A DNA stretch of 64,000 nt from Pseudomonadota bacterium (lineage in GTDB: Bacteria; Pseudomonadota; Alphaproteobacteria; Rhizobiales; Xanthobacteraceae), in the NCBI GenBank assembly GCA_003576765.1, contig QEVP01000003.1:62001-126000 (forward strand), given 5' to 3'. The notes under the pieces were generated by a model. It was given only the letters and a program-made list of their open reading frames with translations. It did not search any database and was not told the origin of the DNA. Within the stretch, counting starts at the first letter, position 1, and the number at the start of each line of letters is the position of its first letter. Shown here piece by piece: positions 11,360 through 20,391 of this stretch. A program made the translations under genes and the position numbers.

Positions 11360-11431
11360 ATGAACCGTATCTTCACAGGCCTTGCGGCCGTGCCCCTGAC
11401 GCCCCTCCAGGACGAGAGCTTTCCGTCATGA
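11360..11431 (+). CDS. Possible leader peptide coupled to ccoN
   Basis: ATG at 11360 opens 23 codons (MNRIFTGLAAVPLTPLQDES and 3 more) whose TGA overlaps the ccoN ATG as ATGA. No clear ribosome site precedes it. It may be a chance frame, but the exact overlap and the long leader make it worth listing. Confidence 0.3.
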   Translation: MNRIFTGLAAVPLTPLQDESFPS

Positions 11432-13080
11432 TCGCGCAACTCACCCGGAACGAGCGGCAAACCGCTCTCCTGATCCTGCTTGCCGTCGCCATCGGCGGAC
11501 TCGCGATGGCCGTCGGCGGCCGCGACAACCTGCTCGGCATCCACGGCGCCATCGCCATGGCGCTGGCGATCGTGATGATGTTCGTGGTGATCGGCGGCTA
11601 CTACGCGCCGGAGCCGACCGAGGACCGGACGGCGAGCTATTACGACGACCCGACCAAGGTCGGCATCATCATCGCGATGGTGTGGGCCGTGATCGGCATG
11701 GCCGTCGGCGACTGGGTGGCGTGGCTACTCGTCTTCCCCGACATGACCTTCGACGCCGGCTGGGCGAGCTTCGGCCGGCTGCGGCCGATCCACACCTCGG
11801 GCGTGATCTTCGGCTTCGGCGGCAACGCGCTGATCGCCACCTCGTTCTACGTCATGCAGCGCACCTCGCGCGCGCGCATGCCCGACCAGGTGACGCCGTG
11901 GTTCGTGCTGCTCGGCTACAACCTGTTCTGCATCATCGCCGCCACCGGCTACCTGATGGGCGTCACGCAGTCGCGCGAATACGCCGAGCCGGAATGGTAC
12001 GCCGACATCTGGCTGGTGATCGTGTGGGTGACCTATTTCGTGCTCTACCTGCGCACGCTGGCGCGGCGCAAGGAGCCGCACATCTACGTCGCCAACTGGT
12101 ATTACCTCGCCTTCATCCTGGTGGTGGCGATGCTGCACATCGTCAACAACCTCGCGGTGCCGATCTCGCTGACGCAGGCCAAGAGCTATTCGCTGTTCTC
12201 CGGCGTGCAGGACGCGATGACGCAGTGGTGGTACGGCCACAACGCGGTGGCGTTCTTCCTCACCGCCGGCTTCCTCGGCATGATGTACTACTACATGCCC
12301 AAGCGCGCCGGACGGCCGATCTATTCCTACCGCCTGTCGATCATCTCGTTCTGGGGCATCACCTTCTTCTACATGTGGGCGGGCTCGCACCACCTGCACT
12401 ACACCGCGCTCCCGCACTGGGTGCAGACGCTCGGCATGACCTTCTCGGTGATGCTGCTGGTGCCGTCGTGGGCCTCGGCCGGCAACGCGCTGATGACGCT
12501 CAACGGCGCCTGGCACAAGGTGCGCGACGACGCCACGCTGCGCTTCATGATGGTGGCAGCGGTGTTCTACGGGCTCACCACCTTCGAAGGCTCGTTCATG
12601 GCGATCCGCCCGGTCAACGCCCTGTCGCACTACACCGACTGGACCGTCGGCCACGTTCATGCCGGCGCGCTCGGCTGGGTGGCGATGATCACCTTCGGCG
12701 CGATCTACGCCTCGGTGCCGTGGCTGTGGAAGCGTGAATCGATGTGGTCGCCGCGCCTGGTCGAGGTCCACTTCTGGCTCGCGCTGGCCGGCACCATCAT
12801 CTACGTGTTCGCGATGTGGAATTCCGGCATCATCCAGGGACTGATGTGGCGGACCTACGGCGAAGGCGGCACGCTCGCCTATTCCTTCGTCGATTCCCTG
12901 ATCGCGATGCGGCCCTACTACATCGCCCGCGCCGTCGGCGGCCTGTTCTTCCTGCTCGGCGCGGCCATCGGCCTCTACAACATCTGGATGACCATCCGCT
13001 CCGCGCCGGAAGCCGCCTACGACATGACGCCGGACGAGCCGGTGGTCGCCGGCATGCCGGCAATGCAGCCGGGGGAGTAA
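11428..13080 (+). CDS. ccoN: cbb3-type cytochrome c oxidase subunit I (CcoN/FixN)
   Basis: The catalytic subunit (550 aa) of the high-affinity cbb3 oxidase, which reduces O2 to water at low oxygen and pumps protons. About 12 membrane helices are predicted. Expected metal ligands are visible: H122 (PIHTSGVIFGFGG) for heme b, H271 (WWYGHNAVAF) and the H321/H322 pair (GSHHLHYTALPHW) for CuB, and H409/H411 (GHVHAGALGW) for hemes b3 and b. The start MIAQLTRNERQ was chosen over an upstream extension that reads through the leader. It is the first gene of ccoNOQP, 6 nt before ccoO. Confidence 0.96.
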   Translation: MIAQLTRNERQTALLILLAVAIGGLAMAVGGRDNLLGIHGAIAMALAIVMMFVVIGGYYAPEPTEDRTASYYDDPTKVGIIIAMVWAVIGMAVGDWVAWLLVFPDMTFDAGWASFGRLRPIHTSGVIFGFGGNALIATSFYVMQRTSRARMPDQVTPWFVLLGYNLFCIIAATGYLMGVTQSREYAEPEWYADIWLVIVWVTYFVLYLRTLARRKEPHIYVANWYYLAFILVVAMLHIVNNLAVPISLTQAKSYSLFSGVQDAMTQWWYGHNAVAFFLTAGFLGMMYYYMPKRAGRPIYSYRLSIISFWGITFFYMWAGSHHLHYTALPHWVQTLGMTFSVMLLVPSWASAGNALMTLNGAWHKVRDDATLRFMMVAAVFYGLTTFEGSFMAIRPVNALSHYTDWTVGHVHAGALGWVAMITFGAIYASVPWLWKRESMWSPRLVEVHFWLALAGTIIYVFAMWNSGIIQGLMWRTYGEGGTLAYSFVDSLIAMRPYYIARAVGGLFFLLGAAIGLYNIWMTIRSAPEAAYDMTPDEPVVAGMPAMQPGE

Positions 13081-13086
13081 AGCACC

Positions 13087-13836
13087 ATGTCGTTCTTCGG
13101 GTTTCACTATCGGCTGGAACGCAAGACGATTCCCTTCGTGTTGGCGATCGTCGGCGTGGCGTCGATCGGCGGTATCGTCGAGATCGCGCCCTTGTTCACC
13201 ATCCACCAGACGGTCGAGGCCGCGCCCGACATGCGCGTCTACACGCCGCTCGAACTGGCCGGCCGCAACATCTATATCCGCGAGGGCTGCTACGCCTGCC
13301 ACTCGCAGATGATCCGCACGCTGCGCGACGAGGTCGAGCGCTATGGACCCTACTCACTGGCGGTCGAATCGAAATACGACCACCCGCATCTGTGGGGCTC
13401 CAAGCGCACCGGCCCCGATCTCGCCCGCGTCGGGGGAAAATATTCCGACGAGTGGCACGTCGCGCACCTCTACAATCCGCGCGACGTCATGCCCGAATCG
13501 GTAATGCCGGCCTACCGCTGGCTCAAGCGCAACACGCTGGACACCTCGACCTTGAGCCTCGACCTCAAGGCGATGCGCGCCGTCGGCGTGCCCTATAGCG
13601 ACGACATGATCGCCAACGCGACGGCCGATGCCTACGGCCAGGCGTCGCCGGATTCGGCGCAGGCCGACGGCGTCAAGAGCCGCTATGGTGAGGCCACCAA
13701 CGTGCGCGCCTTCGACGGCGTGCAGGGCGAGCCGACCGAGATGGACGCGCTCGTCGCCTACCTGCAGATCCTTGGCAAGCTGACCGACGTGGCGCACACG
13801 CCGGTCAAGCAAGCGAGCACGGAGGCTGGCAAATGA
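13087..13836 (+). CDS. ccoO: cbb3-type oxidase subunit II, mono-heme (CcoO/FixO)
   Basis: A 249-aa membrane-anchored c-type cytochrome. There is one N-terminal helix (FVLAIVGVASIGGIVEIAPLF) and a single CYACH heme site at residues 68-72. The axial Met is likely in VMPESVMPAYRW. It passes electrons from CcoP toward CcoN. The ending PTEMDALVAYLQILGKL is typical. Its stop overlaps the ccoQ start (ATGA). Confidence 0.96.
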   Translation: MSFFGFHYRLERKTIPFVLAIVGVASIGGIVEIAPLFTIHQTVEAAPDMRVYTPLELAGRNIYIREGCYACHSQMIRTLRDEVERYGPYSLAVESKYDHPHLWGSKRTGPDLARVGGKYSDEWHVAHLYNPRDVMPESVMPAYRWLKRNTLDTSTLSLDLKAMRAVGVPYSDDMIANATADAYGQASPDSAQADGVKSRYGEATNVRAFDGVQGEPTEMDALVAYLQILGKLTDVAHTPVKQASTEAGK

Positions 13837-13997
13837 CCCACGATTTTCTCGTCGGCTTCTCGAAATCGTTCGGGCTGTTCTACCTGATCGCGCTGTCGAT
13901 CGGCGTCCTGATCTACACCTACTGGCCCTCCAACAAGAAGCGTTTCGACTACGCGGCCAAGTCCGTGCTCAGCGAGGATGACAAGCCATGGGCGTGA
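13833..13997 (+). CDS. ccoQ: cbb3-type oxidase small subunit (CcoQ/FixQ)
   Basis: A 54-aa one-helix protein: MTHDFLVGFSKSFGLFYL, then a membrane segment through IGVLIYTYWP, then basic NKKRF and the typical acidic tail SEDDKPWA. CcoQ stabilises the assembled oxidase. It overlaps ccoO by 4 nt and ccoP by 10 nt. Confidence 0.93.
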   Translation: MTHDFLVGFSKSFGLFYLIALSIGVLIYTYWPSNKKRFDYAAKSVLSEDDKPWA

Positions 13998-14866
13998 TCG
14001 AGCGCGATCCCCACACCGGGCAGATCACCACCGGACACGAGTGGAACGGCATCAAGGAGTTGAACTCCCCGGTGCCGAAGGTGATCTATCTGTTCCTCGC
14101 CGTCACCGTGCTGTTCGCCGTCACCTGGTGGGTGCTGATGCCGACATGGCCGCTCGGCACCACCTATACGCGCGGCCTGCTCGGCGTCGATCAGCGCGAG
14201 ATCGTCACCGAGAAGGTCAAGGCCGCCGCCGCCGGTCGCGATCCCTGGACGAGGCAGATCGCGGCAAAGGATTTCAAGGACATCCTTGCCGACGCCAGCC
14301 TGATGCGCACGGTGCGCGCTACTGGCCACACCCTGTTCGGCGACAACTGCGCCGCCTGCCACGGCCTGAACGCCAGGGGCAGCAAGGGCTTTCCCAACCT
14401 GACCTCGGATTCGTGGCTGTGGGGCGGCTCGCCCGAAGCAATCTATGAGACCATCCGCGTCGGCATCAACTCGGCGCATCCGGAAACGCGCACCGCGCAG
14501 ATGCCGGCCTTCGGCCGCGACCAGATGCTGCCGCGCGCCGACATCGACAAGGTCATCACCTACGTCCAGAGCCTGTCCGATTCCGCCGCGCAGCTTGCCG
14601 CCGCGCCCGACGTGCTGGCCGCCGGCAAGGAGCTGTTCGCCGCCAACTGCGCCTCGTGCCACGGCGAGGACGGCAAGGGCAATCAGGAGCTTGGCGCGCC
14701 CGACCTGACCGACCGGCTGTGGATCTACGGCGGCGACCGCCAGACCCTGCTCGACACGCTGTGGGCCGGACGCCAGGGCCACATGCCGACGTGGGAAACC
14801 CGACTCTCCGAGGTGGACCGCAAGATCCTCGCGCTCTACCTGTTCGACAAGCGAGCGAAGCCATGA
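13988..14866 (+). CDS. ccoP: cbb3-type oxidase subunit III, di-heme (CcoP/FixP)
   Basis: A 292-aa di-heme cytochrome c, the entry point for electrons from soluble cytochrome c. The N-terminus GVIERDPHTGQITTGHEWNG and one membrane helix (VIYLFLAVTVLFAVTWWVL) are typical. Heme sites are CAACH at 121-125 and CASCH at 221-225, each in a cytochrome c domain with a later Met ligand. It overlaps the next small gene by ATGA. Confidence 0.96.
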   Translation: MGVIERDPHTGQITTGHEWNGIKELNSPVPKVIYLFLAVTVLFAVTWWVLMPTWPLGTTYTRGLLGVDQREIVTEKVKAAAAGRDPWTRQIAAKDFKDILADASLMRTVRATGHTLFGDNCAACHGLNARGSKGFPNLTSDSWLWGGSPEAIYETIRVGINSAHPETRTAQMPAFGRDQMLPRADIDKVITYVQSLSDSAAQLAAAPDVLAAGKELFAANCASCHGEDGKGNQELGAPDLTDRLWIYGGDRQTLLDTLWAGRQGHMPTWETRLSEVDRKILALYLFDKRAKP

Positions 14867-15078
14867 CCGACACAACCGTCACCCGGCCCCGCAGGATCAG
14901 ATACCTGGTCTGGAGCGCCGTCGGCGCCGGGCTGTTGCTGGTCGCCGCGGCCAACTATCATCTGGTCTATGTCGCGATCGCCTCGCAGCCCGATTGCGTC
15001 GAGCATGTTCGCACCGGACAGGGCGCGGGCGACCGCGGGCTGTTCGCCGCGGCCAAATCGTCCTGCAGCTTCAAGTAA
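14863..15078 (+). CDS. Small single-helix membrane protein in the cco operon (71 aa)
   Basis: It starts inside the ccoP stop (ATGA), so it is translationally coupled. A basic N-terminus (RPRRIRYL) precedes one membrane helix (VWSAVGAGLLLVAAANYHLVYVAIA). A short outer tail has two cysteines (QPDCVEHV and SSCSFK), which could form a disulfide or bind a metal. It is far too short for CcoH/FixH and lacks CcoG features. It stands where ccoG and ccoH normally lie. Function is unknown. Confidence 0.75.
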   Translation: MTDTTVTRPRRIRYLVWSAVGAGLLLVAAANYHLVYVAIASQPDCVEHVRTGQGAGDRGLFAAAKSSCSFK

Positions 15079-15105
15079 GCGGATCCCTTACCAGCGAGAC
15101 CGACC

Positions 15106-15894
15106 ATGACGACGATCCCCGCCATTGTTCCGCCGCTGCCGCGCGAGGAGCGCTGGAAACGCAACATCGCCCCCGCTGCCGCCTTCACCTGGCTGAAGCA
15201 GGGCTGGGACGACCTCCAGAACAAGCCGGGGCCGAGCGTCGCCTACGGCATCATGGTGTTCCTGGTGTCGTCGGCGATCGTGTTCGGGCTGTTCGCCTTC
15301 GAGCTGGACTACATCCTGTTTCCGGCGTTTGCCGGCTTCATGGTGGTCGGCCCGCTGATCGCCATCGGCCTTTATGAGAAAAGCCGGCGGCTGGCAGCCG
15401 GCAAGCGCGTCACGCTTTCGCGCATGATCTTCGTGCGGCCGGCCTCCGGCGGCCAGCTCCTGTTCACCGGCGTGCTGTTGTGCCTGCTGATGCTGCTGTG
15501 GATGCGGGCCGCCGTCATTATCTACGCGCTGTTCTTCGGGCTGACGCCGTTCCCCGGCCTCAACCACGTCGCCGACATGCTGTTCACCACGCCGATCGGC
15601 TGGGCCATGCTGCTGGTCGGCACCGCCGTCGGCGGGCTGTTCGCGGCGTTCTCCTTCGCCATCAGCGTGGTGTCGATCCCGATGCTGCTCGACAAGCCGG
15701 TCGATGCGCTGACCGCGATGGGCCGCAGCCTGGCGCTGGTGTGGCACAACCTGCCGGTGATGCTGGTGTGGGGCGCCATCGTGCTGGCGCTGTTCATCGT
15801 CAGCCTCGCCACCGGCCTGCTCGGACTGATCGTCGTCTATCCCCTGCTCGGCCACGGCACCTGGCACGCCTACCGCGCGCTGTGGACGGAGTAA
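15106..15894 (+). CDS. DUF2189 integral membrane protein
   Basis: 262 aa with a soluble N-terminal 40 residues (AAFTWLKQGWDDLQNKPG, a DUF2189 hallmark) and about six membrane helices. It ends YPLLGHGTWHAYRALW, also typical of the family. The biochemical role is not known. Members often occur beside cytochrome or respiratory genes. Here it lies between ccoP and ccoI, 27 nt after the 71-aa protein and 45 nt before ccoI, so a role in oxidase biogenesis is possible but unproven. Confidence 0.8.
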   Translation: MTTIPAIVPPLPREERWKRNIAPAAAFTWLKQGWDDLQNKPGPSVAYGIMVFLVSSAIVFGLFAFELDYILFPAFAGFMVVGPLIAIGLYEKSRRLAAGKRVTLSRMIFVRPASGGQLLFTGVLLCLLMLLWMRAAVIIYALFFGLTPFPGLNHVADMLFTTPIGWAMLLVGTAVGGLFAAFSFAISVVSIPMLLDKPVDALTAMGRSLALVWHNLPVMLVWGAIVLALFIVSLATGLLGLIVVYPLLGHGTWHAYRALWTE

Positions 15895-15939
15895 CGTCAA
15901 CGGCCGCGGCGGCATGAGCCGCGGCGGAGACCTCGCACC

Positions 15940-18207
15940 ATGAGCTGCTGCGCGCCCGGCGCCGAATTTGCCGTGCAGGCCGCCGATCCCGAGACCGCCC
16001 GCGAGGAGGTCCGGCTGGCCAGCCATGCCGTCGGCGACGGTGTGCGCCAGACCGATCTCTCGGTGCCCGGCGTGCATTGCGGCGCCTGCATCCGCAGCGT
16101 CGAAAGCGCGCTGGCGGAATTGCCCGGCGTCGTGCAGGCGCGCGTCAACCTCTCCACCCGCCGCGTCACGATCCGCTGGCGCGACGATGCGCCGCCGGCG
16201 CCGTTCATCGCGGCGCTCAACGCCATCGGCTACGACGCGCACCTGTTCGAGGCCGGCGCGGGGGACAAGGACGACGCGCAGACCGAGCTGGTGCGCGCGC
16301 TGGCGGTGGCCGGCTTCGGCGCCAGCAACATCATGCTGCTGTCGGTGTCGGTGTGGTCGGGCGCGGAGCCGGCGACGCGCGACCTGTTCCACTGGATCTC
16401 GGCGCTGATCGCGCTGCCGACGGTGGCCTATGCGGGCCGCGTATTCTTCCGCTCGGCGTGGCGCGCGCTGCGCCACGGCCGCACCAACATGGACGTACCG
16501 ATCTCGATCGGCGTGCTGCTTGCCGTCGGCCTCAGCCTGTACGAGACGATCCATAGCGGCGCGCACGCCTATTTCGACGCCTCGGTGACGCTATTGTTCT
16601 TCCTGCTGATCGGGCGCACGCTCGACCACATCATGCGCGAGCGCGCCCGCACCGCCGTCAAGGGATTGGCGCGGCTTGCGGCGCGCGGCGCACTGGTCGT
16701 GCGCGACGACGGTCGCCGCGACTATCTGCCGGTCGACGAGATCGCGCCCGGCATGCGCATCCTGCTCGCGGCCGGCGAACGTGTGCCGGTCGATGCCCGC
16801 GTCGTTGCCGGGCAGTCCGAACTCGACTGCGCGCTGGTCACCGGCGAGAGCCTGCCGCAACCGGTGCTGCCCGGCACGGAACTGCAAGCCGGCACGCTCA
16901 ACCTGACCGGGGCACTGACCATCGAGGCGACGGCGGCGGCGAAGGAGTCGTTCCTCGCCGAGATGATGCGGATGATGGAAGCGGCGGAGGGCGGCCGTTC
17001 GGCCTATCGCCGCATCGCCGACCGCGCCGCGCAACTGTATGCGCCGGTGGTGCATCTCACCGCGCTTCTCACCTGCATCGGCTGGGTTGTCGTGAGCGGC
17101 GACTGGCACCGCGCGCTGACCATCGCCATCGCCGTCCTCATCATCACCTGCCCCTGCGCGCTCGGGCTCGCGGTGCCGATGGTGCAGGTGGTGGCAGCGC
17201 GCCGACTGTTCGAGGCCGGCGTCATGGTCCGCGACGGCACCGCGCTCGAACGCCTCGCGACAATCGACGGCGTGGTGTTCGACAAGACCGGCACGTTGAC
17301 GCTCAGCCAGCCGCGCCTCGTTAACCGGGACGAGGTGCCTCAGCCAGCGCTCGCCATTGCCGCGGCGCTGGCGGCGCACTCGCGCCATCCTTATTCGCGG
17401 GCGCTGACGGCAGCTGGACGCGACGGAGCGGCGGATGTCGTCTTCGAGACCGTCACCGAGCATCCCGGCCTCGGGCTGGAAGCCCGCAGCGGCGACGCAG
17501 TCTTTCGCCTCGGCCGCGCCGGCTGGGCGCTGGACGACGCGGCAACCGGAGACGACGACGGCACCGTGCTGGCGCGCGACGGCAAACTTTTGGCGCGCTT
17601 CCACTTCGACGACCGGCTACGCCCCGGCGCCGAGGCCGCGGTCGCGGCCCTGAAAGCGCAAGGACTGGCGGTCGAGATCCTGTCGGGCGACCGCGATGCC
17701 ACGGTGCGCGCGCTCGCCGCCCGTCTCGGCGTCGCCTTCCGCGCCGATGTCCGCCCCGCCGACAAGGCCGCGCGCATTGCTGCGCTGAAGCGCGAGGGCC
17801 GCAAGCCGCTGATGGTCGGCGACGGCCTCAATGACGCCCCCGCGCTGGCCGCGGCCCACGCCTCGATGGCGCCGGCCAGCGCCGCCGATGTCGGCCGCAA
17901 CGCCGCCGACCTCGTGTTCCTGCGCGACAACCTGGAGGCGGTGCCGCAGGCGCTCACCGTCGCGCGCGAGGCGGGACGGCTGGTGCGCCAGAACCTCGGC
18001 ATCGCCGTGATCTACAACCTGATCGCGGTGCCGATCGCGATCCTCGGCTTCGTCACGCCTCTGGTGGCGGCGATCGCCATGTCGGGTTCCTCGGTGCTGG
18101 TGGTCGGCAACGCATTGCGCCTCAAAGGCCGGAACCGTGCCGCCGCCGCGGACGTTGACAGCACACGGCACACCGCCGCCGCACGTCCGCTGGAGGCCGC
18201 CGAATGA
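15940..18207 (+). CDS. ccoI: Copper-translocating P1B-type ATPase for cbb3 assembly (CcoI/FixI)
   Basis: A 755-aa P-type ATPase that exports Cu to the periplasmic side for oxidase maturation. The N-terminus has MSCC and a heavy-metal domain with CGAC (C47, C50). Core motifs are TGES in the actuator domain, CPC (404-406) in the metal-path helix, the phosphorylation site DKTGT (D448) and GDGLNDAP (from 627). The short form with an MSCC start is typical of CcoI/FixI rather than CopA. It overlaps ccoS by ATGA. Confidence 0.94.
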   Translation: MSCCAPGAEFAVQAADPETAREEVRLASHAVGDGVRQTDLSVPGVHCGACIRSVESALAELPGVVQARVNLSTRRVTIRWRDDAPPAPFIAALNAIGYDAHLFEAGAGDKDDAQTELVRALAVAGFGASNIMLLSVSVWSGAEPATRDLFHWISALIALPTVAYAGRVFFRSAWRALRHGRTNMDVPISIGVLLAVGLSLYETIHSGAHAYFDASVTLLFFLLIGRTLDHIMRERARTAVKGLARLAARGALVVRDDGRRDYLPVDEIAPGMRILLAAGERVPVDARVVAGQSELDCALVTGESLPQPVLPGTELQAGTLNLTGALTIEATAAAKESFLAEMMRMMEAAEGGRSAYRRIADRAAQLYAPVVHLTALLTCIGWVVVSGDWHRALTIAIAVLIITCPCALGLAVPMVQVVAARRLFEAGVMVRDGTALERLATIDGVVFDKTGTLTLSQPRLVNRDEVPQPALAIAAALAAHSRHPYSRALTAAGRDGAADVVFETVTEHPGLGLEARSGDAVFRLGRAGWALDDAATGDDDGTVLARDGKLLARFHFDDRLRPGAEAAVAALKAQGLAVEILSGDRDATVRALAARLGVAFRADVRPADKAARIAALKREGRKPLMVGDGLNDAPALAAAHASMAPASAADVGRNAADLVFLRDNLEAVPQALTVAREAGRLVRQNLGIAVIYNLIAVPIAILGFVTPLVAAIAMSGSSVLVVGNALRLKGRNRAAAADVDSTRHTAAARPLEAAE

Positions 18208-18410
18208 TCGATTATTTCTATCTCATCCCCGTGGCGATTGGGCTCGGCGTGATCGGGCTCGGCGCCTTCATGTGGTCGCTGAGAAGCGGCCAGTACGAGG
18301 ACCTCGACGGCGCCGCCGAGCGCATTTTGGTCGATGAGGACCGCCCGATCCAGGACCCCAGACCGCAGCCGAAGCCCGACCTGACGCCGCATCGGGCAGC
18401 GCACCGCTAG
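18204..18410 (+). CDS. ccoS: cbb3 oxidase maturation protein CcoS/FixS
   Basis: A 68-aa one-helix protein: a helix from YLIPVAIGLGVIGLGAFMW followed by the family signature SLRSGQYEDLDGAAERIL. CcoS is needed for cofactor insertion into CcoN. It is coupled to ccoI by a 4-nt overlap and closes the operon. Confidence 0.94.
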   Translation: MIDYFYLIPVAIGLGVIGLGAFMWSLRSGQYEDLDGAAERILVDEDRPIQDPRPQPKPDLTPHRAAHR

Positions 18411-18443
18411 CGATTCTCGCATGCCTGCGCTAGAACGCGCGCC

Positions 18444-19133
18444 ATGACCAAGCCGGACGTCACCGACATCGTGCGCCCCACGCTCGTTCCGCCGAACGGC
18501 GCAAACAAGGTGCTGCTGCATTCCTGCTGCGCGCCGTGCTCCGGCGAGGTGATGGAGGCGATGCTCGCGTCCGGCGTCGACTACACCATCTTCTTCTACA
18601 ACCCGAACATCCATCCGATGCGCGAATACCTGTTGCGCAAGGAGGAGAACGTCCGCTTCGCCGAGAAGCACGGCGTCGCCTTCGTCGATGCCGACTACGA
18701 CAAGGACAACTGGTTCGCCCGCGCCAAGGGCATGGAATGGGAGCCGGAGCGCGGCGCGCGCTGCACCATGTGCTTCGACATGCGCTTCGAGCGCACCGCG
18801 CTTTACGCGCACGAGCACGGCTTTCCGGTGATCACCTCCTCGCTCGGCATTTCGCGCTGGAAGAACATGGCGCAGATCAACGACTGCGGCATCCGCGCCG
18901 CGAGCCGCTATCCTGATGTCGTCTACTGGGACTACAACTGGCGCAAGGGCGGCGGCTCGGCGCGCATGATCGAGATCAGCAAGCGCGAGCAATTCTATCA
19001 GCAGGAATATTGCGGCTGCGTCTATTCGCTGCGCGACACCAACCTGCACCGCCGCAGTCAGGGCCGCGACCCCATCGCCATCGGCACGCAGTATTACGGC
19101 CGCCCGGCGCCGGACGAAACGTCCGAAGACTAG
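18444..19133 (+). CDS. queH: Epoxyqueuosine reductase QueH
   Basis: A 229-aa member of the DUF208/QueH family, which performs the last step of queuosine synthesis on tRNA: reduction of epoxyqueuosine. Cysteines for the iron-sulfur and metal sites are present: HSCCAPCSG near the N-terminus, RCTMCFDMR in the middle, and [11 protein letters not shown] near the end. Length fits the family. It is 33 nt after ccoS, on the same strand. QueH is unrelated in sequence to the cobalamin-dependent QueG. Confidence 0.9.
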   Translation: MTKPDVTDIVRPTLVPPNGANKVLLHSCCAPCSGEVMEAMLASGVDYTIFFYNPNIHPMREYLLRKEENVRFAEKHGVAFVDADYDKDNWFARAKGMEWEPERGARCTMCFDMRFERTALYAHEHGFPVITSSLGISRWKNMAQINDCGIRAASRYPDVVYWDYNWRKGGGSARMIEISKREQFYQQEYCGCVYSLRDTNLHRRSQGRDPIAIGTQYYGRPAPDETSED

Positions 19134-19331
19134 TAGACTGGCTCACGCCAACACACGCGCCTTGCGCTCGACCGGCAGATCCCGGCAAGGCATGCAAGCG
19201 CCCCTGCCAGCGACGCGGCCAGCGTGGCAACTGTGATGCAATCACCATGAATTGACAAGGGATGCGAACGGCCGCTTAAATGGCCGCCGCTCGCGACAAT
19301 AGATAAAACATTGCGACAAGAGGAAACACCA

Positions 19332-20327
19332 ATGAGGAAACTGCTGACCGCATTCGTCGGCGTCGCCGTGGCGACGGCATTCACAGCCAGCGCCGGTGCC
19401 GACGTCCTGCTCAAGGCATCGCATCAATTCCCCGGAGGCAAGGGCGATCCCCGCGACGAGATGGTGCAGATCATCGCGCGGGAGGTGAAGGCCGCCAATG
19501 TCGGCGTCGATATCCAGGTCTATCCAGGCGCCTCGCTGTTCAAGCCCGGCGAGCAGTGGAACGCGATGACGCGCGGGCAACTCGACATCTCCTCGTTCCC
19601 GCTCGACTATGCCAGCGGCAAGGTGCGCGCGTTCGGCGCCACGCTGATGCCCGGACTGGTGCGCAACCATGAGCGCGCCCAGCGCCTCAACGATTCGCTG
19701 TTCATGAAGGACATCAAGGCGCTGATCGAGAAGAACGGCGTCATGGTGCTGGCCGACGCCTGGCTTGCCGGCGCGGTCGCCTCCAAGGACAAGTGCATCC
19801 GCAAGCCCGACGACATCAAGGGGCTCAAGATTCGCTCCGCCGGACCGACTTTCGCCGCGATGTGGCAGGAGGCCGGCGCCTCGATCGTCTCGATCCCGAG
19901 CAACGAGGTCTACAACGCGCTGCAGACCGGCGTCGCGGAAGCGACCGACACCAGCGCCGGCAGTTTTGTCTCGTTCCGCCTCTACGAACAGGTCAAGTGC
20001 ATTACCGCGCCGGGCGACAACGCGCTGTGGTTCATGTACGAGCCGGTGCTGATCTCGAAGAAGTCGTTCGACAAGCTCTCCAAGCCGCAGCAGGACGCTC
20101 TGCTCGCCGCCAGCAAGAAGGCCCAGGATTACTTCGTCGCGGAGAGCAAGAAGCTCGACGACAAGCTGGTCAAGGTGTTCAAGGACCATAACGTCGAGGT
20201 CGTGACGTTGACGCCGGAAGAATACGACGCCTGGATCGCCGTGGCGCAGAAAAGCTCCTACGCCGGCTTCGCCAAGGACGTGCCCGACGGCAAGAAGTTG
20301 ATCGACGAAGCGCTCGCCGTCAAATAG
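19332..20327 (+). CDS. dctP: TRAP transporter substrate-binding protein (DctP family)
   Basis: A periplasmic solute-binding protein (331 aa) of a tripartite ATP-independent transporter. A signal peptide ends at TASAGAD. The DctP fold is shown by DDIKGLKIRSAGPTFA and the family segment SNEVYNALQTGVAEATDT. The start at 19332 has AGAGGAA 7-8 nt upstream. The substrate cannot be read from the sequence; acids are usual. A strong hairpin separates it from dctQ. Confidence 0.9.
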   Translation: MRKLLTAFVGVAVATAFTASAGADVLLKASHQFPGGKGDPRDEMVQIIAREVKAANVGVDIQVYPGASLFKPGEQWNAMTRGQLDISSFPLDYASGKVRAFGATLMPGLVRNHERAQRLNDSLFMKDIKALIEKNGVMVLADAWLAGAVASKDKCIRKPDDIKGLKIRSAGPTFAAMWQEAGASIVSIPSNEVYNALQTGVAEATDTSAGSFVSFRLYEQVKCITAPGDNALWFMYEPVLISKKSFDKLSKPQQDALLAASKKAQDYFVAESKKLDDKLVKVFKDHNVEVVTLTPEEYDAWIAVAQKSSYAGFAKDVPDGKKLIDEALAVK

Positions 20328-20336
20328 TCCGACCGG

Positions 20337-20360
20337 GGCGGCCGGCTCGCACCGGCCGCC
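20337..20360 (+). terminator. Hairpin between dctP and dctQ
   Basis: GGCGGCCGG, 6 nt, CCGGCCGCC: a perfect 9-bp stem 10 nt after the dctP stop, followed by a pyrimidine-rich run (CTTTCTTCCCC). It may be a partial terminator or a message stabiliser that raises the binding protein above the membrane subunits. Confidence 0.5.
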
Positions 20361-20391
20361 ACCGCTTTCTTCCCCCGCCGGAATCATACTC

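Noticed and set aside
11725..13302. A long antisense frame across ccoN/ccoO
   Set aside because: It is His/Arg-rich shadow coding opposite two complete cbb3 subunits.
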